DNA of 6,938 bases from Thermoplasmata archaeon. GTDB lineage: Archaea; Thermoplasmatota; Thermoplasmata; Halarchaeoplasmatales; Halarchaeoplasmataceae. The translations under genes were made by a program, and so were the position numbers. The stretch spans positions 1 to 6,938 of the forward strand of contig JAFDUB010000089.1 of NCBI GenBank assembly GCA_019594025.1, read 5' to 3'. Below, piece after piece: positions 5,695-6,938 of this stretch; position 1 is the stretch's first letter; each line of letters starts with the position of its first letter. Under the pieces are notes generated by a model. That model was not told the origin of the DNA. It saw only the letters and a list, made by a program, of their open reading frames with translations, and searched no databases.

Positions 5695-6708
5695 TCAGAG
5701 AGAAATCATTCTTGACATTCGAGGGTCGAAATGCTTGGACTCGGGCACCTTTAATCCCTCTTCTATTAATCGAAGGACGTATTCCTGTTCATCCGGTAAC
5801 TTGTAACCGGTGAAAGAGGTGTCGAACAAGAGCTGGCCGTCCCTGCCTCTCCAGCCGTTTAAAAAGTGATCGAAACATAGTATTGATGAGACGTCTAGCA
5901 GCTCTACCACCAATTTTATCTCCTCTAGCCGCTCATGCGGTGACGTCATTTTGAATCTTCCACTCTCTTTAAGGTGGTAAAGCTCAGTCATGGGATGTAT
6001 GGTTAGAGGACGCATCCTTATGTAGTCTGGGTCGATCTGATTCAGGACTTTTGCCGTGTTAGAGGCGTGCTGTTTCGATAATTCTTTACCACCTAATCCG
6101 GGCATGATGTACTCGGATAGTTCAAAACCGGCCTCTTTTGCCTTCTTTCCACCCTCAACGTGCTGTTCAGGTGTAACCCCTTTCTTCACCAGTTTAAGTA
6201 CCTCTTCATCGCCGCTCTCCAACCCAACATGAAGGCGGGTTAAACCCGCTTCTCTGATCCTTTTCAACTCTTGAATACTCTTCCTTGCGATGGTATCCGA
6301 CCTTGCATAGGAGGTTATACGCTCTAGAGACGGAAAGGTTTCCACAAGATACTCTAGGACCTCTATTAATTGATTTGTAGGCATGATCAGAGAGTTTGAG
6401 TCCTGAAGGAAGGCGGTTTTCTGACCTCCTCGGTACCACCCCTTGACAATATACAGCGATTGGTAGGGAACTTTACTCATATCCGAACCGTCTTCCAACA
6501 TATCTACAATTTTCCTCACAATGTCGATATCTCTCTTGATGTCGTCCACATCCCTGATCTGAAATTTCTTTTCTCGGTAAAAAGGGCAGAAGGTACATCG
6601 ATTCCACGGACAGTTACGTGTAGCCCTGATAAGTAATGAGCCTGCTCCTCCTTCATTGGGAGGTCTAATGGGTCCCATCTCGAGGTGGTACTTATCAGGA
6701 TTGTACAT
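5695..6708 (-). CDS. Radical SAM protein with CX4CX2C cluster motif
   Basis: A 337-residue protein. C-P-W-N-R-C-T-F-C (Cys33, Cys38, Cys41) should bind a [4Fe-4S] cluster used to cleave S-adenosylmethionine. The first spacing is four residues, not the canonical three. Further radical SAM barrel features are F-L-Q-D-S-N-S-L (100-107), H-V-G-L-E-S-G-D-E-E-V-L (160-171), K-K-G-V-T (175-179) and Y-I-M-P-G-L-G-G (200-207). The C-terminal part (about 230-337) includes a conserved-looking D-H-F-L-N-G-W-R-G-R-D segment. No B12-binding, SPASM or TRAM domain is visible. I recognise the family as widespread uncharacterised radical SAM proteins in archaea and bacteria (RATRNCPWNRCTFCPFY-type N-terminus), but cannot name a substrate. 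The ATG at 6708 has no Shine-Dalgarno and a TATA-like box about 27 nt upstream, suggesting a leaderless message. It appears monocistronic. Confidence 0.92.
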   Translation of the reverse strand: MYNPDKYHLEMGPIRPPNEGGAGSLLIRATRNCPWNRCTFCPFYREKKFQIRDVDDIKRDIDIVRKIVDMLEDGSDMSKVPYQSLYIVKGWYRGGQKTAFLQDSNSLIMPTNQLIEVLEYLVETFPSLERITSYARSDTIARKSIQELKRIREAGLTRLHVGLESGDEEVLKLVKKGVTPEQHVEGGKKAKEAGFELSEYIMPGLGGKELSKQHASNTAKVLNQIDPDYIRMRPLTIHPMTELYHLKESGRFKMTSPHERLEEIKLVVELLDVSSILCFDHFLNGWRGRDGQLLFDTSFTGYKLPDEQEYVLRLIEEGLKVPESKHFDPRMSRMISL

Positions 6709-6730
6709 GTATTTACAAACTCTATTGATG

Positions 6731-6743
6731 GTTTTATCTTTTG
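6731..6743 (-). promoter_or_regulatory. TATA-like box upstream of the radical SAM gene
   Basis: The minus strand reads AAAAGATAAAAC around 6742-6731, centred about 27 nt before ATG 6708. Together with the missing Shine-Dalgarno this predicts a transcript that begins at or near the start codon. The match to a TATA consensus is moderate. Confidence 0.4.
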
Positions 6744-6794
6744 CGGGAGGTATGTTGCTTTGAGAAGAAGGTAGATATCCGTCAGAAAAATATC

Positions 6795-6833
6795 AATATT
6801 GAGGTTGGCGTAAAAAGGTGCTAACCTCATATT
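6795..6833. other. Long imperfect hairpin upstream of the radical SAM gene
   Basis: TGAGGTTGGC (6800-6809) pairs with GCTAACCTCA (6820-6829), ten pairs with one G-T, around a 10-nt loop. AATA (6795-6798) and TATT (6830-6833) extend it after a one-base bulge. On the minus strand it is followed within about ten bases by TTTTT (6786-6790), so it could end a minus-strand transcript coming from beyond the window. An operator or a leader element is also possible. It overlaps a 10-bp palindrome TCAATATTGA at 6793-6802. Confidence 0.4.
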
Positions 6834-6886
6834 TACCTATCGGATTTCCTGTACCTCTCTTATGAATTTTGATACTAGATGATCTA

Positions 6887-6936
6887 TCTAATAAAGAGAT
6901 TTATTAGAGCAAACATTCATTTTTGAGTTTTTTTTT
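6887..6936 (+). terminator. Perfect 9-bp inverted repeat followed by T-run (candidate terminator)
   Basis: TCTAATAAA (6887-6895) and TTTATTAGA (6900-6908) flank a GAGA loop. A T-rich tract with nine consecutive T follows at 6928-6936. The layout suits a plus-strand terminator, but no plus-strand gene precedes it in the 230 bp from 6709, and the T-run begins about 20 bases after the stem. It could instead be a regulatory palindrome for the minus-strand direction. The region 6709-6938 otherwise contains no gene I can support. Confidence 0.3.
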
Positions 6937-6938
6937 GA

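Noticed and set aside
5610..5813. Plus-strand 67-codon open frame across the end of the radical SAM gene
   Set aside because: More than half is antisense to the conserved radical SAM C-terminal region, its composition is unlike a known small protein, and there is no Shine-Dalgarno. Treated as a shadow.
6206..6439. Minus-strand 77-codon frame inside the radical SAM gene
   Set aside because: Out-of-phase reading of the barrel region; no independent start signal or recognisable motif.
6516..6830. Minus-strand 104-codon open frame upstream of and overlapping the radical SAM gene
   Set aside because: It overlaps the radical SAM N-terminus, including its cysteine motif, in another frame. Only its first about 40 codons lie in free sequence and they match nothing I recognise. 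The radical SAM N-terminus already looks complete, so it is not a frameshifted extension.
1..6938. CRISPR arrays, tRNA or rRNA genes, insertion sequences
   Set aside because: No regularly spaced DNA repeats, no tRNA T-arm or cloverleaf pattern, no transposase and no terminal repeats with target duplication were seen.

Overview
The window looks archaeal, probably a euryarchaeal or Thermoplasmatota-type lineage. This is inference from gene content and signal style, not from a marker gene. Three things point that way. The membrane antiporter genes follow the archaeal mbhA-H order, with MrpA's C-terminal parts as separate small genes. Both minus-strand transcription units have TATA-like boxes about 22-27 nt before a start codon, which fits leaderless transcripts. 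The left-hand surface protein is acidic and sequon-rich and combines a GLUG-like tail, InlB-type repeats and a duplicated GWN domain.

Layout. Positions 1-1308 (+) hold the 3' part of a large secreted or surface protein that runs off the left edge; it is followed by a T-rich terminator. A 145-bp convergent gap separates it from a tightly packed eight-gene operon on the minus strand (5523 down to 1454). In transcription order the genes are mrpE, mrpF, mrpG, a DUF4040 subunit (MbhD-like), an MbhE-like subunit, mnhB, mnhC and mnhD. Junctions overlap by 1-8 nt, abut, or are 5 nt apart. Upstream, after a 171-bp gap carrying the operon's likely promoter, lies a single minus-strand radical SAM gene (6708-5695). 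The last 230 bp hold its likely promoter, two inverted repeats and a T-run, but no convincing gene.

How it works together. The eight membrane proteins should form one cation/proton antiporter complex of the Mrp/Mbh type, with MnhD as the large ion-translocating subunit and the small subunits building the sodium-handling part. No NuoL-like MrpA N-terminal domain and no hydrogenase or other redox genes (mbhI-N) follow; the operon ends against the convergent surface gene. The complex is therefore either a minimal stand-alone antiporter or a module whose partners are encoded elsewhere. Several normally characteristic positions look changed: Arg in the TM12 lysine position of MnhD, Phe for the usual acidic residue after PDVALT in the DUF4040 subunit, and Asp at a NuoK-Glu-like position of MnhC. 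These comparisons rest on remembered family patterns and need an alignment. The radical SAM protein and the surface protein show no obvious functional link to the antiporter.
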